The notes under the pieces were generated by a model. The model did not search any database. It saw only the letters and a list, made by a program, of their open reading frames with translations, and was not told the DNA's origin. This document shows, piece by piece, positions 25,187 to 36,285 of a stretch of DNA of 64,000 bases. The position numbers and the translations under genes are program-made. Position 1 is the first letter of the stretch; each line of letters opens with the position of its first letter. Origin of the DNA: Sycobia sp. Sy_11 (taxonomy: Eukaryota > Arthropoda > Insecta > Hymenoptera > Epichrysomallidae); the NCBI GenBank assembly GCA_018907035.1, contig JACCIC010000214.1, positions 1-64,000 on the forward strand. Reading direction: 5' to 3'.

Positions 25187-25224
<38 letters not shown>
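25187..25224. repeat. (TA)n microsatellite, about 38 bp
   Basis: Uninterrupted alternation, about 180 bp after the previous tract. Confidence 0.97.
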
Positions 25225-25227
<3 letters not shown>

Positions 25228-25338
25228 TTAGAGGAGTAGAACGTATATGGGGAAAAATTTGATTTAGTTCTATACGACTCACTTTTACGCCGACGAGCGA
25301 CATTGATGACGAGCCGCGCCATCCGGAGTATGTACACT

Positions 25339-25347
25339 CACGTGCGC

Positions 25348-25386
<39 letters not shown>

Positions 25387-25397
25387 CGCGCGTGCGT
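25339..25397. repeat. Alternating purine-pyrimidine tract (CG/TG), Z-DNA-prone
   Basis: Strict alternation of pyrimidine and purine for about 59 nt: a short cg block, about 13 gt units, then about seven cg units. CG and TG alternation is the classic Z-DNA-forming sequence. Confidence 0.93.
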
Positions 25398-25598
25398 TGA
25401 GAATTTTCCAACGCTGTCGGCTCCGCCGACACTCACGTACCCCCGTCGCTATAGCTTTCGTCAAGAAGTTTAAGAGCCGACCCCGTATACGCGTCCGGAT
25501 CGTTAACGTACCCCGCTCGCCTCCCCTCCTCTTTGCGAAACGCACAGTTCGTTTCGATTACTATGCGACGCTTTATTTATTTATTTATGTTGGTTTTC

Positions 25599-25618
25599 TT
25601 TTTTTTTTTTTTTTTTTT
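25599..25618. repeat. Run of 20 T
   Basis: Mononucleotide run preceded by a short (TTTA)n stretch at 25572-25588. Confidence 0.95.
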
Positions 25619-25844
25619 ATTCTCTCCGCGGCGGAGGCGCGCGCGCGCGCGAGCCCGCTCTTTTATCGCTCGTCGCCGCTGGGTCGCCGGTTTCGCGGCG
25701 TTTTCGCACAGAGTCCAATCTGTCGCGCGGCGCGACACGGGAGAGTTAAGCGGCCGCGCGGCACAGCCCGTTCGCGCTCGCCCCCGTATAATGCGGGATT
25801 GGCTCTGCTCTTCGGCGGGGGGGGGGGATTTTATTTTTCAAGTA

Positions 25845-25862
25845 TACACACACACACACACG
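25845..25862. repeat. Short (CA)n microsatellite
   Basis: About nine ca units close to the G11 run. Confidence 0.92.
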
Positions 25863-26035
25863 CAGACGTATTGATTTTTTTTTTTAATTCATCTCGTTCA
25901 TATTTATTTCAAGCACGTTTTTATTTTGGTTTTACAAAAACAGCAATGGATTTGCGCGACGTCGTGAGGGAGGCGATAGCTTCGGATTTGACAGTCCGTG
26001 GGAATGAGCTCTGTATCAAAGAAAAATAGCTCGTT

Positions 26036-26990
26036 AAATGTAAAATTTTACAATCTTTTCAATGTCTCGAAATTAAATTTTTAAGTAAATCCTCCGCTCT
26101 TGAAGCTCTATTTTTTTGTCGTTTCCCCCCCCCCCGGGATTAATAAAGCGCACTGTTACGAAATTCTTTTGGCATTATTCATAATTCGCGTTCAGACACA
26201 TACAGTTTATAGAGAGCGATCCGCGATCCGAGATCTAATAATCCGGGATCTTCAGTTTTTGACGAAACGAAGAAGAGAAATACAGAAATAGTCGTGGCAA
26301 TTTACGAATATCCGACTACTGCGTATATAAGCGCCGCGGGCTCTAAAGAACGTCTTGAAAGCTGAATTCGTACTTCTGTATTGAAAGAAATGAAGCTATT
26401 TAAATTATCTCAGTTATCCCGCCTATGATCCAAAGAAAAACGAGAAACATCGAAGAAATTCCCATATATCGCAGCGCATTCGATTGAAAACTTGCCGAAA
26501 TACCCACGGCTGTACAGGTATCGCCGTTGGGACGTCGACGGGCCTATACGTTTAACTCGCAGTAACTTTTCTATCGCCAAAATATTTCCAAATTTTCGTA
26601 AGAGTCGCTTTCCGAAATGTCTCGAAATGTGCACTCTCACGTCGCTCTTCGATGCTTTTCTAGGCAATTTTTCTTTTGCTCCTGGCGACACGTTGTCAAT
26701 CTGAAAATATTGTCGACACCAAATAAAGGCGAATTTTATTAAGACACTATGACAGCAGCTATGCGACAGCTGTTAGTATGTATATATATATATATATATA
26801 TTGTTTCTTCGAAAAAAATGACCCAAATCCACGCTCCAATCATGCAACCGTCTCGTACGAAGCTCACGACGCCGCCGAAGAAATCGCTTCACAGCAATGG
26901 ACAAATGTTACAAGTATATACCGAATATCTGCGTCGCGCCGTTCTACGGCCAAAACACCAATCGTACCAATAGTCCATTGAATTGTCAAA
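26036..26990. other. Mixed-composition stretch
   Basis: Moderate G+C with a run of eleven C at 26125-26135 and a short (TA)n at 26779-26801. Overlapping open frames of 60-90 codons occur on both strands near 26410-26700 but show no recognisable family. Confidence 0.35.
26779..26801. repeat. Short (TA)n microsatellite
   Basis: About 11 ta units. Confidence 0.95.
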
Positions 26991-28690
26991 AATTCCTTTT
27001 AGCTGCGATTTCTTTTTTTCCTCAAAATTATAGAGATGATTTTTATAAAACGCATATTACATCGTTTTAAGTCTTCAATGTAAAAAGAAAAAATTAGAAA
27101 ATAATTGATTTTTTTTTCATCACTAAAATATATTTTTACAAGTTCATTTTGAAATTAATGACTAGACGTTTTTAAAGACAATGTTTGTACAGTAATCATA
27201 CATATTGAGCCGGCTCTCTTAAGTATCTGCGAGTTGATTCATTTTATAGCTTAAAGTTTATTATGAAAATATTCTTGTGCAAATAGAGTGTATTTTCACA
27301 GTCATTTTAATGTAACCCAGCTCCATCAAAATTACAATATATATATATTTTGTACACTTGTGTAAAAAAGAAGTATCTATTTTTAATATATATTTCGTGC
27401 AAGAAATCATAATATTTTTACTTACAAGCAGGGCATTACCTCTCAGGAGAACCAGCTGTCACCGCTAGATGAAAAATGGATCTCCAATCGTAAAAAAATG
27501 AATACGTACTTTTTCTTTTTATTTAAGTGTCCTGCCCCCTTGATTTTCGACTCGATATTATATGAGAATAATCTTGAATTTCTACTTATCGTACATCCTT
27601 TCTAAAATATAGATTTTTTAAAATCTACACTTCCATAACTTTATATGCTTAAATAAAATTTAATGAAAGAAAGTAATATAATTTTCAGTATTCGTATAGC
27701 ATAATTAAAATTCTTGTAATACTTGGATATATTGTAAGTAATTGTAGAAGACTTTTTATGTTTGATTAATTAAATTAACTTTAAAACATTTTCATTTTTA
27801 TCATACCTTAACAGAAACAGTTTACTTTAATAGAATATTTTATTTGTATAATTAAATGCTGTTCTGATATTAGAATGCATAGATAAAATGCAAAAATTAT
27901 TATATATTATTCGAAACTTATAAATATACGTTTATCAAAAGTGAATAATAAATTGATATTTATATACTTAAAAAAACTAAATTATAGAGAAAAAAACCTA
28001 AGAGCAAAATATCTTAAGGTAATGATTATTTCATTTAAAATTTATATATTTTGAAGCCATGTTAGAAGGATAGTTGGAATCTGACATTAAATGTAGAGAA
28101 AAGAGTCGAAGAAAATTTTTATTATCAATTAATAAGTATGATTATTGAAGGAATATTTATTTGATACCCTGACAATTGTCTAAATAATTATTCAATTTCT
28201 ATAATTATTTTATTGTTTAGAAAATGATATTACACGCGTAATAGCATATTAATTTTTCACGTAAACTACATAAATGTTTCGTATAATTTACAATAAACCT
28301 ATGAAAATTCAGAAAATATAAATGGAAATTACAATTCTAAGAATCAAAAATTATACACAGTGATATTCTAGAATTACAAAATGTACTTTTAACAGAAACT
28401 TAAAAACAAAAATGGAAAAATTGATACAAAAGTGTGTACACGAGGTAAAAACTAAGAGACAATATCTAATGAAAGCGAGGAAAGCAAAGATTCGTTAAAG
28501 AAGAAATAGATAACGAATAAAACGATTGTTTTTTTATCATACTCAATATATTTTTCCTCTAGTGATGATAATTGGTTTCCGTTTCTTATTAGTCGAAGTC
28601 TGGATCAATGTATTGCATGCCTATAATGAATTATAAAACTTTCTTTATGGAAACGTAATGAAAGCACGAGCAGAAAATACTCAAAGTATA
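26991..28690. other. Very AT-rich stretch, nothing recognised
   Basis: About 1.7 kb of some of the most AT-rich DNA of the window, with almost no open frames. No gene, RNA or long repeat is seen. Confidence 0.5.
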
Positions 28691-29350
28691 TAATCCATAC
28701 ATAGGAGCCAGAGGAGGGCAACGGGCGAAAGTAATCCCAAAATTTCCCAGAGCAGCCGCGAGGGCCGAAAAATCTCTCGCTTCAACGTTAGGCGAAATTG
28801 CGCCGCGAACGCTGCGGCGAACCCGACGCGTCGCATCTCACTCTCTATCCAGCCCGCGGAAAAATAAACCTCCGTGCAGCGCCGCCGCCGCGTTCCTTTT
28901 TATTTTCTTTTCTTTTCTTTCTTTGCTTCTTTACTTTTTTTTCTCCTCATTCTCGCCGAGCTTCCGGCCCGGCCGCGCCCAAAATCCAAGGCTTAAAAAG
29001 CCGCGAGAGTTATAAATCGCGGCAGCTCGCGCCGCATGCCGGATAAAACGCGTTTCGAGACGTGCGCGCGCGCGCTGACCGGAAGATTAAAAGAAAGGGC
29101 CGAACGGAGAGCGATGAGCACGGATATATATATAAATATATACATACGTGTGTTTCTGTGTTTGTGTGTGTGTATGTGTGGCGAACGGTGATAATGGAGT
29201 GGGGGGAGCGAGAAAGAGGGCAGAGCGATATTTCGCGAGGGAGTAGTTGAGAGGAAGCATCGATCTTGGGGAATGGCGATTACGAAAGGCTGCGGGAAGG
29301 TGGAAAAAGGCCAATGGAGCATAAGCGCTCGGATTTAAGATATCGGGTGG
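28691..29350. other. GC-rich CpG-dense island
   Basis: CpG-rich island with polypyrimidine patches (28895-28960) and mixed TA/TG repeats at about 29125-29180. Open frames are short and low in complexity. Confidence 0.42.
29126..29180. repeat. Mixed (TA)n and (TG)n low-complexity tract
   Basis: Irregular tatata, then tgtgttt and tgtgtg units inside a GC-rich island. Confidence 0.85.
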
Positions 29351-32300
29351 ATGCTATTTTCTTCTTTTCTCTCTCTCTCTCTTTTTTTTATAGGATTCTA
29401 TTAAATATTAAAAATTCCACTGGGAGAAAATTGAAACGAATTTTATAAATTTAGATGCCTCTAGGTGATATTTTTGTTTAAAAGATTATTCCGACAGAGA
29501 GTTAGACATAGTTTTTATCTGAATTGTAAATACATGAATGTATGCGGTTCCACTGAGAGAAATTCCGCGGTAACTTTTAATTTTTGCAATAGTCGATTTT
29601 ACTATAATTTTTATAATGTTGAGACGTGTCAAAATCAATTAAACGCCTCAAACTAAGAGTTATGAAGGGGATATAGAAAATGTTACATTAATTATATTAA
29701 GATTTTTTCTAAAGCAATATAGTGACTATTGAAGTAAATATATATTTATTATTAAAGCTGATTTTTACTGTAGCGATATTGTTATTTTTAATGAACTTTA
29801 ATATTTTAATTTTCTTTGTATATAAAAAAAATTAAAAATTACCACTCCTTGCCCACTATCATCTTCAACTGTTATTATTTAATTCAATTCAATGTACATA
29901 TTCGTTCTTATCCAATTTATATACCTTCTGCCGCTAAACATCCAGACCTTTTAATTTAACTTAGCCGATTACTATTGACTAACTGCGCATATTGTTTTTA
30001 CGCAACGTGTGATAAATACTATCACAGCGAATGCGTACTGTTATTCTGTATAGGCTACGTCGCGTGTTATATTTGTATTCAAAAGTGCATTATATACTAA
30101 TCGAGTCGAAATTTTGACATTTACGTTCATGAGCAATTTAACATATCCACCTAGCGAAGGACATTGAACTAAATGCATCAATTTTCCAAGAAATATAAAT
30201 TTTCACACCGTTGCCGATTATTATTGCCTCTCTTTACTGTCACCTGATAAAAAAAGGCCTCAGGATGCACATCAGATTTCTTGTTTAGATCTCATTATAG
30301 AAAGTCGAAGATTTATAAAAAAAATACATAAGATCAATAAAAAAAAAAAACAAATGAAAATTCAGACCATTGATCGTTTCGATCTTTTTATATAGCTTAA
30401 GATTTATCATCGTCCTGAAAATATTTTTATAGTATCAAAGAATAATGAAAGAATAATAATGAAATGAAGTGTTTAAGATTTTTCAATATCTTTGCTTAAG
30501 TATTGCAGATCATACATTTTTACTACTCTTAGTTTCTATAAATGAAATTTTTGACAATCGCGTTGCTCAAAAGATTAATATGATCATATGCTTGACGTGA
30601 ATTTAGTTCCAATTTACTCTCATTAACTTAGTCTCCGGTGAATAAAACTCAACGGCAAAGCCAACAGTGACGGTGAATTATTACAGGGCATTAATTTCGT
30701 TTTCCCCTACGTTGGCATGTCTTCTTGAACAAAAATACAGAAAATTCTACTCGAAATTCCAGCTATTTCAGTCTTTACGTTAAATACGCTGCTTAAAAAA
30801 TGAGTGTAGAGTAAATATTTGTTTTTATTCGTAATGTCGTAACGATGCTTCGTAGCATACCTGCATATTTGGAAAATTTTTCCTTTCAATTTATTTTCTT
30901 GTCAGTAAGGAAATTTGTCGACTTCGTACGGTTGCAATTGCATACGCTCAGACCTAATTATATTTATTACCTGCGAGTGTTTATTTCGTACTTGCTTTTT
31001 TTGTTTCATTCTATCAATTGGATTTTTCTACTTTTGTACTCATCCTATTTTTAGAGCAGACTTAACTCCTTCCATTCGGTCATAGATATGGGAGAGGGGG
31101 CGGACTCTCGATCAAAGTCCAAGAGTGAGCAAAATTCAAGAACCTGTTGAATTGTCTTCCCCGCAATTGTGTAAATATCTTTATAAAAACCAGGCTTGGG
31201 ATCTTTTGGCCGGCGAGGAATTCCTTTTTCTCCCCCCTCTCGAGACGCTGGAATCTCAATAAAGAGAGAACGCGAGTGCGCGTAGCTCATCGGTGCCACT
31301 GTCTCATGTCGATTCCTTCGTAGGAACTTCTGTATCTTGCTGAACTTGACTCTCTTATTTTCATGCTTATAGAGCTCTTCGAGGTTTTTCAATTATCTAT
31401 TTATCGTTGATCTTTGGCAATTATGGATTGTATTACGCGGATACGATATGAATTTTTATCTGCTTCCTTTATCACGTTGGTAAAACTTTCCGCATGATTC
31501 ATTCATTAATTTATTCTTGCGTTTTATTTATTCCGTCCAATGTAAGTATTTCTCATGGTAATTTATTGTTTTTCATTTCTTTATCGCAATAAATTGTGTT
31601 GAAGTTACAGCAACTTTTATTATTATACTATTTTTGGTTAATATATTTTTGAATTAAATAATAATGGTCACGACCGTGTGAGCTATATATTACACAGCAT
31701 TCAACTACGTTTATTAAAGTTATCGAAAACATCGGTTGACTTCGTTAAATTTGAATATATTTGACAGGCTGTAACTATTAATTGATTGTACATTTGAAAA
31801 TGTGAAACAATATTCGTGTGCTGAAAAACGACTGTTGTATACGTTATAGACGTAAGAATCAATTAATAACTCCATTTAATGATATTTTTAACATTTTATT
31901 TTATTTCCTTCCACATAATGGATTTGTTATCGATAGCGAATGTCAGGGAATATTTCTGTTTCATCTCGTTTGACTTCATCTTGTAAAATTATTGCTCACT
32001 ATTTTTGGTTCGTCGTTTTAGCGAATTTATAGCCCTACCTCCGCTCTATGATTTATTATATTTTTTTTCCACACTTTCTATTTCAAGAGATATCATTTAT
32101 GATACTTACGTTAAGACTTAACAACTATATATAAAATTCATAAAAATAATAACGAATATTTTAAAATTTAAAAAATAGCTACCAAGTGGCTGTATAGCAA
32201 ATTCAGATTTTCTAATTAAAAAATTATGAACTCTGGATACGATTTAAATGAAATCTTTATTCGCTACTCTTTTTTCATTATATAATTTTTTATTCTAAAT

Positions 32301-34080
32301 TTAGTTTTTCCTCTTTTACTTGGTTTTGTATTAACATTAAAGAATTTCGAGTTTATACATAATGGTATTTACATATAAATGTCATAGTAAAATATTTTTT
32401 CTTCCCCTATACTAATCTGGTCTAATGTTATGCACTAACAATTTGATTATAATTATTAAAATTTTGTTCTTCAACAATCAGCGCAGGTTGTTCAGTTCCA
32501 TTTTTCATTAGTAATGCGAGGATTTATTCTATCAGCTAGTAGCAAATTCATAAAATTGGGGTTTTCAGATTAAGTATTTATAGAAATATTATCTGCGTTT
32601 GTGATCGTTTATACACATACTTTTCTATCTTATTAGCTGTATTATTTATAGATATTTGAAATGATTGGTAAAAATAGACTTTTTTCTCAAATTCAAAATA
32701 TTCTTCATATTTACATTTGTATACGTAATAAATACGGGCGATACTTTTTATTCTACATTACATTATCAACTATTAGTACTTTTATCTAAGAATTGATATT
32801 AAGGTTGCATACGCCTCTTTAGTTGTGAAGTTTTTTTTCTTGTTTCATTAAACCAATGAGAATTTTTCAGCATATTTTACAAAATAACGCACTTAATTGT
32901 CTATGATGTAATAAGAGTCATTTGTAATTTTTTTTCATTCGCAAAGTAATCGTTCGCCATTTTTTTCGCTGCATTACACTGTACTGAAGCACAAAAAGTT
33001 ACAAACTGTACTTGTTTTATAATTGCTAAAGCTACACACTTGTCACAATTAATTTCTTTGGTAATGAGAAAAAAGTTGCATTATAGTATATTACGATAAA
33101 TGCGATTTAAGTAATCTATTATTGCACGGTGACCAGCCGGCGCTTCAGCGGAGGGAGAACAACCGTTCCCATTCTTGTAATTGATTTGTCAAATAATATA
33201 AAGATCGAACAAAACAGTAATTTTTAATAGTATTTTCATATTACAATGAATGAATTGCATAAGTCCTGTGGATTTTACAAAAGCAGAGAATGACAATCAA
33301 TGCTATTTAAAAAGATCAATGAACTTCCTTTAACGTTGTATGACTTGTTTAGATTGGAATCATAATATACAATAAATAGTAGAATTGAGAATTGATAATT
33401 TTAATTGCGATATTCTGGCATGGCTTATTACTATATGCGTTGTAAAAAAAAGCTGTCAAAGAAATGCCTATTCGAGCAGTGTAATGAAATATTTTACTCG
33501 TGTGATACAATTATTTGCCTAAGGCCAACAAAGATATTGCGTACATTCTGATAAATATTTAATTAAGGACTGTTTGGATAAAGATATTTTTTTTTCAGAT
33601 GAACTTCAATTAGTTCTATCTTTCAGAATTATTAATTACATTTGCTAACTACCAAGAAATATACCAATAAGATTTAGATACAATATATACTTACGCAAAC
33701 AATGACGTTATTAATAAATTAATTAGAAGGGATTAAACGAGCATTGGAACGAGAGAGCCTTGCCGCGCTTTAATGCCAATTGAAATGAGCTTAGAATTAA
33801 TGAATTTTTAGTCTAATGTTAGCTTAGAGTAAGTATATGGAGGTATACTCATTTATCTCCCCGTTATTCTACATATTCTATAGAAAAGCTACCTTGCACA
33901 GTACCTATAGTAACTTGCAATCGACATTCGCAAGTCCGTGACTTAAGCTAAGTCATTATTACACCGTGACATAACGCACTGGAACTCGCGCAAATTGAGA
34001 CGAACTGCGTGAATTGTTTGTAACGGCTCTGCCGACTGCTTCAATACTACGCTCATCCCGATTAATAATGGTGCAATTCT
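29351..34080. other. Long AT-rich stretch, no gene recognised
   Basis: About 4.7 kb. One less AT-rich patch, 31050-31390, holds a minus-strand open frame described separately. The patch at 33725-33810 is richer in complex sequence and may be a conserved noncoding element. Elsewhere nothing is recognised. Confidence 0.45.
31051..31392 (-). CDS. Doubtful open frame of 113 codons
   Basis: A minus-strand frame from ATG to stop with mixed, fairly protein-like composition: a basic, charged N-terminal third (residues 1-30), a Pro/Lys/Arg-rich middle (about 55-70) and a hydrophobic helix-like stretch near residues 75-92. No domain, signal peptide or family is recognised. No promoter or poly(A) signal stands out. 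A chance frame is the more likely explanation. Confidence 0.1.
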   Translation of the reverse strand: MKNLEELYKHENKRVKFSKIQKFLRRNRHETVAPMSYAHSRSLFIEIPASREGGEKGIPRRPKDPKPGFYKDIYTIAGKTIQQVLEFCSLLDFDRESAPSPISMTEWKELSLL

Positions 34081-34482
34081 CAAAACGTTCATCTTTAACG
34101 GCAAATCTTTCTCTCTTTTTTTCTCTCTCTTTGTTAAAGACGTTTATTTGAACTTTAGCGAGCTATATAGACATTTCTCTCCTCGTATTTACAGAATCGC
34201 CCCAAAAACAAATGGGTCGGAGAACGAGGCGTGACGTATAATCGTGGGAGGGGGAAGGATGGAGGGCGGGGGAGAAAGAGCCGAACAAATTAAGACAAAT
34301 AAATCAGCGGGAACGAGGTAGCGGGACGCGCCGGCCGAGGGTGGCGCACGGAATGTAAATAAAAGTGGAGAGGCGGAGAGAGCCTGGATGGAAATTCGAT
34401 AAGTATTATGCTCCCGTCGGACGAATATGCGCCGGGCTTTCGACGGGCGATCCGTCGACGATCGACCGTGGCACATACACAT

Positions 34483-34488
<6 letters not shown>

Positions 34489-34524
<36 letters not shown>
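34489..34524. repeat. (TA)n microsatellite after a short (CA)n
   Basis: About 18 ta units preceded by cacatacacatacaca. Confidence 0.97.
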
Positions 34525-34526
<2 letters not shown>

Positions 34527-34833
34527 CCTCAGCGCGTCACCTCGGTATTCTTTTAATTTCCTTTCGCCGTCTCTGCCACGGACAGCGTTATTATTGCCCA
34601 GTTAGTGGGAATTGGATTTCTCGTCCCCCACTCGCCCCCTCCCACCACTCCAGGCCCCTTCACCTTCGATTCGCTCGCGCGCGACGGCAGAGGATAGCGA
34701 GCGAGAGAGAGAGAGAGCGCGGACGCTCTAGTGGCGCAGCCAAACGCATAATGCACCCCGTGTGCTCGAACGCGCGATCGCGAAAAGCTCCGAAATCGAG
34801 CGTTAACGATACGATTATCGGCCAGTAAAGCGT

Positions 34834-35259
34834 CTATGACGCGGGATAAATATGTTTTTTTTTTCCCTCCTTTTTTTTGCTTCCCCCGATCGTGCCGACG
34901 ATGGGGCAGGGGGTGGGGAATTGTTTCCCAGCGCCCGGGATTTCGTTCCTTTCACACCCCGTCCCCATCGGGTCGGGTAAATTAATATCGGAGCCGGGCT
35001 GGAATTTCACGGGGAGCCCGACGATCGGTTGGACGGCGTTCTTTTGAAATATCGAATTTTGCGTCGCTTCTCGCGCGATGTTACGATCTTCCGAGGCATT
35101 AATTTTAGACCGTTCCAGCTCTTGGTCGGAGTCTTTGATGGTGGATTTTGCCTCTGCCCGTGCGTCTTTTAAAAACTCCTCCTGGCTTCTATCCGGCTTC
35201 CTCATCTTAAAATGAAATGTATAGGAAAAAAAAAAAGAAAAAAGAACACGAGTACTCAA
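34834..35259 (-). CDS. Doubtful open frame of 141 codons, charged N-terminal half
   Basis: The minus-strand frame is notable because residues 19-70 are rich in Glu, Asp, Lys and Arg in a helix-like pattern, unlike the Arg/Pro/Ala/Gly text usual for frames in these islands. The C-terminal half is rich in Pro, Gly and Ile, ending in a Lys/Gly-rich tail. An internal Met at residue 19 is an alternative start. I recognise no family, and neighbouring sequence gives no splice or poly(A) support. In DNA of this composition a frame of this length is not rare. Confidence 0.13.
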   Translation of the reverse strand: MSTRVLFSFFFSYTFHFKMRKPDRSQEEFLKDARAEAKSTIKDSDQELERSKINASEDRNIAREATQNSIFQKNAVQPIVGLPVKFQPGSDINLPDPMGTGCERNEIPGAGKQFPTPCPIVGTIGGSKKKEGKKKHIYPAS

Positions 35260-35270
35260 ATCGCGCTGGA

Positions 35271-35540
35271 TACAATAATCGAGGACTTTTATAATTTAAG
35301 CCGTAAATTAATCCGTTCGAAAATAAGATACCACATCGGTACGGTAACATCGCACGGAAAGAGCGCCGAATAAAAACACTATTCTCAACCTTTATCGTAA
35401 GGATGAGTTTAAATACTGTCTTATTTTTTATGGAACAAACAGTATACTATCGAACAATTAGAATTATATTTCCAGCAAATAAAATACCATTCCCTTTTTC
35501 ACCAATTTCTTCTTTTCACGACTAGTCAGTCATTGTCCCG
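35271..35540. other. AT-rich spacer
   Basis: Nothing recognised between two GC-richer segments. Confidence 0.4.
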
Positions 35541-36000
35541 CGCTTGGTATCCCGAAAATCGTCGTTCCCCTGCGAAAATATCACACCTGCAACGCGACGC
35601 GACCCGTACGCGCGACAAAACTATCATCGTCGTTTTTTTTTTCTTTTTTTTTTTTTGTGGCGGAAATCGCGTGTACGCTTTCTAATCCCTCTTGGGGTTC
35701 TCGCGGCGTCTGTAGGGGATCCGAGAAAGGCAAGGCCTTAAATGCTATATAACAAAAATAGAAAAGAGGCAAAAGAGCAAAATCGACACGTCGGCCCCTT
35801 GAAATTCTTCGGGGAATCGATTTCTATTTTTGATCGGCCAACGTTCGCGGCGCGCATTGTTCCCAGCTATATAAGTACCAATTCGGATCCAACGACTGCC
35901 GGTGCACTAATGCCGGCACGGCCTTGCTTTCGTACTGCCTCGAACGTTTCTATTATTGTCCTTATGAAATCATTTTCATCCTTAGGATCGATGTAATAGA
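35541..36000. other. Moderately GC-rich segment with antisense open frames
   Basis: CpG-containing segment with T-rich runs at 35632-35656. A plus-strand frame (35742-35996, 84 codons) and a codon-aligned minus-strand segment (about 36005 to 35875) are both open. The minus reading, containing DENDFIRTIIETFEAVRKQG, looks more like a helical protein segment, but no family is recognised and its splice borders are weak. Confidence 0.2.
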
Positions 36001-36009
36001 TGGCTTAAT

Positions 36010-36285
36010 ATTAACGCGAATGCTAAATTGCCTGCACTTGTGTCTAATGTTTTTGTCGTTATTCATTATATTAAAAATTGATATTTACATTTTTTGAATT
36101 ATAATGCATAGATGATATTCTTATTCCATTTTATCGAATTGTAATAAATCCATAAATTAATATGATTGAAGTCATTGTGAAGTAAGATCAATTTAAATGG
36201 ATTTAGATACAGAACGCCTTAATTCATAAGTTTAGTTATACAATTAAAATAAATTTTATCACAAGTGCGGTCAGTCATTTAGGAG
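36010..36285. repeat. Possible imperfect palindrome
   Basis: The segments near 36022-36052 and 36255-36284 are inverted relatives: both contain gcacttgtg and ctaaat in the same order on opposite strands. Weaker complementarity continues toward a centre near 36147. The AT-rich context makes the inner part uncertain. Confidence 0.35.

Larger units (their letters stand above)
23461..25250. other. AT-rich stretch with long (TA)n tracts
   Basis: No gene recognised. It contains (TA)n tracts at 23853, 24953 and 25187 and an A18 run at 24562-24579. Confidence 0.45.
25251..26035. other. GC-rich CpG-dense island
   Basis: Very CpG-rich island bounded by simple repeats. It holds a 59-nt purine-pyrimidine alternating tract, a T20 run, a run of eleven G (25816-25826) and a short (CA)n. 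A plus-strand frame of 223 codons (25358-26029) runs through all of these repeats, giving Arg/Ala, Phe and Thr-His runs, so it is not convincing as a gene. Confidence 0.45.
34081..35270. other. GC-rich CpG-dense island
   Basis: Long island containing a (TA)n tract and a short GA repeat (34699-34716), with CpG-rich flanks. Several frames are open on both strands. One minus-strand frame is listed separately because its composition is unusual for an island. Confidence 0.42.

Noticed and set aside
25358..26029. Plus-strand open frame of 223 codons, the longest in the window
   Set aside because: It runs through a CG/TG repeat, a T20 run, a G11 run and a CA repeat, so its length comes from repeats and GC-rich composition; no domain is visible.
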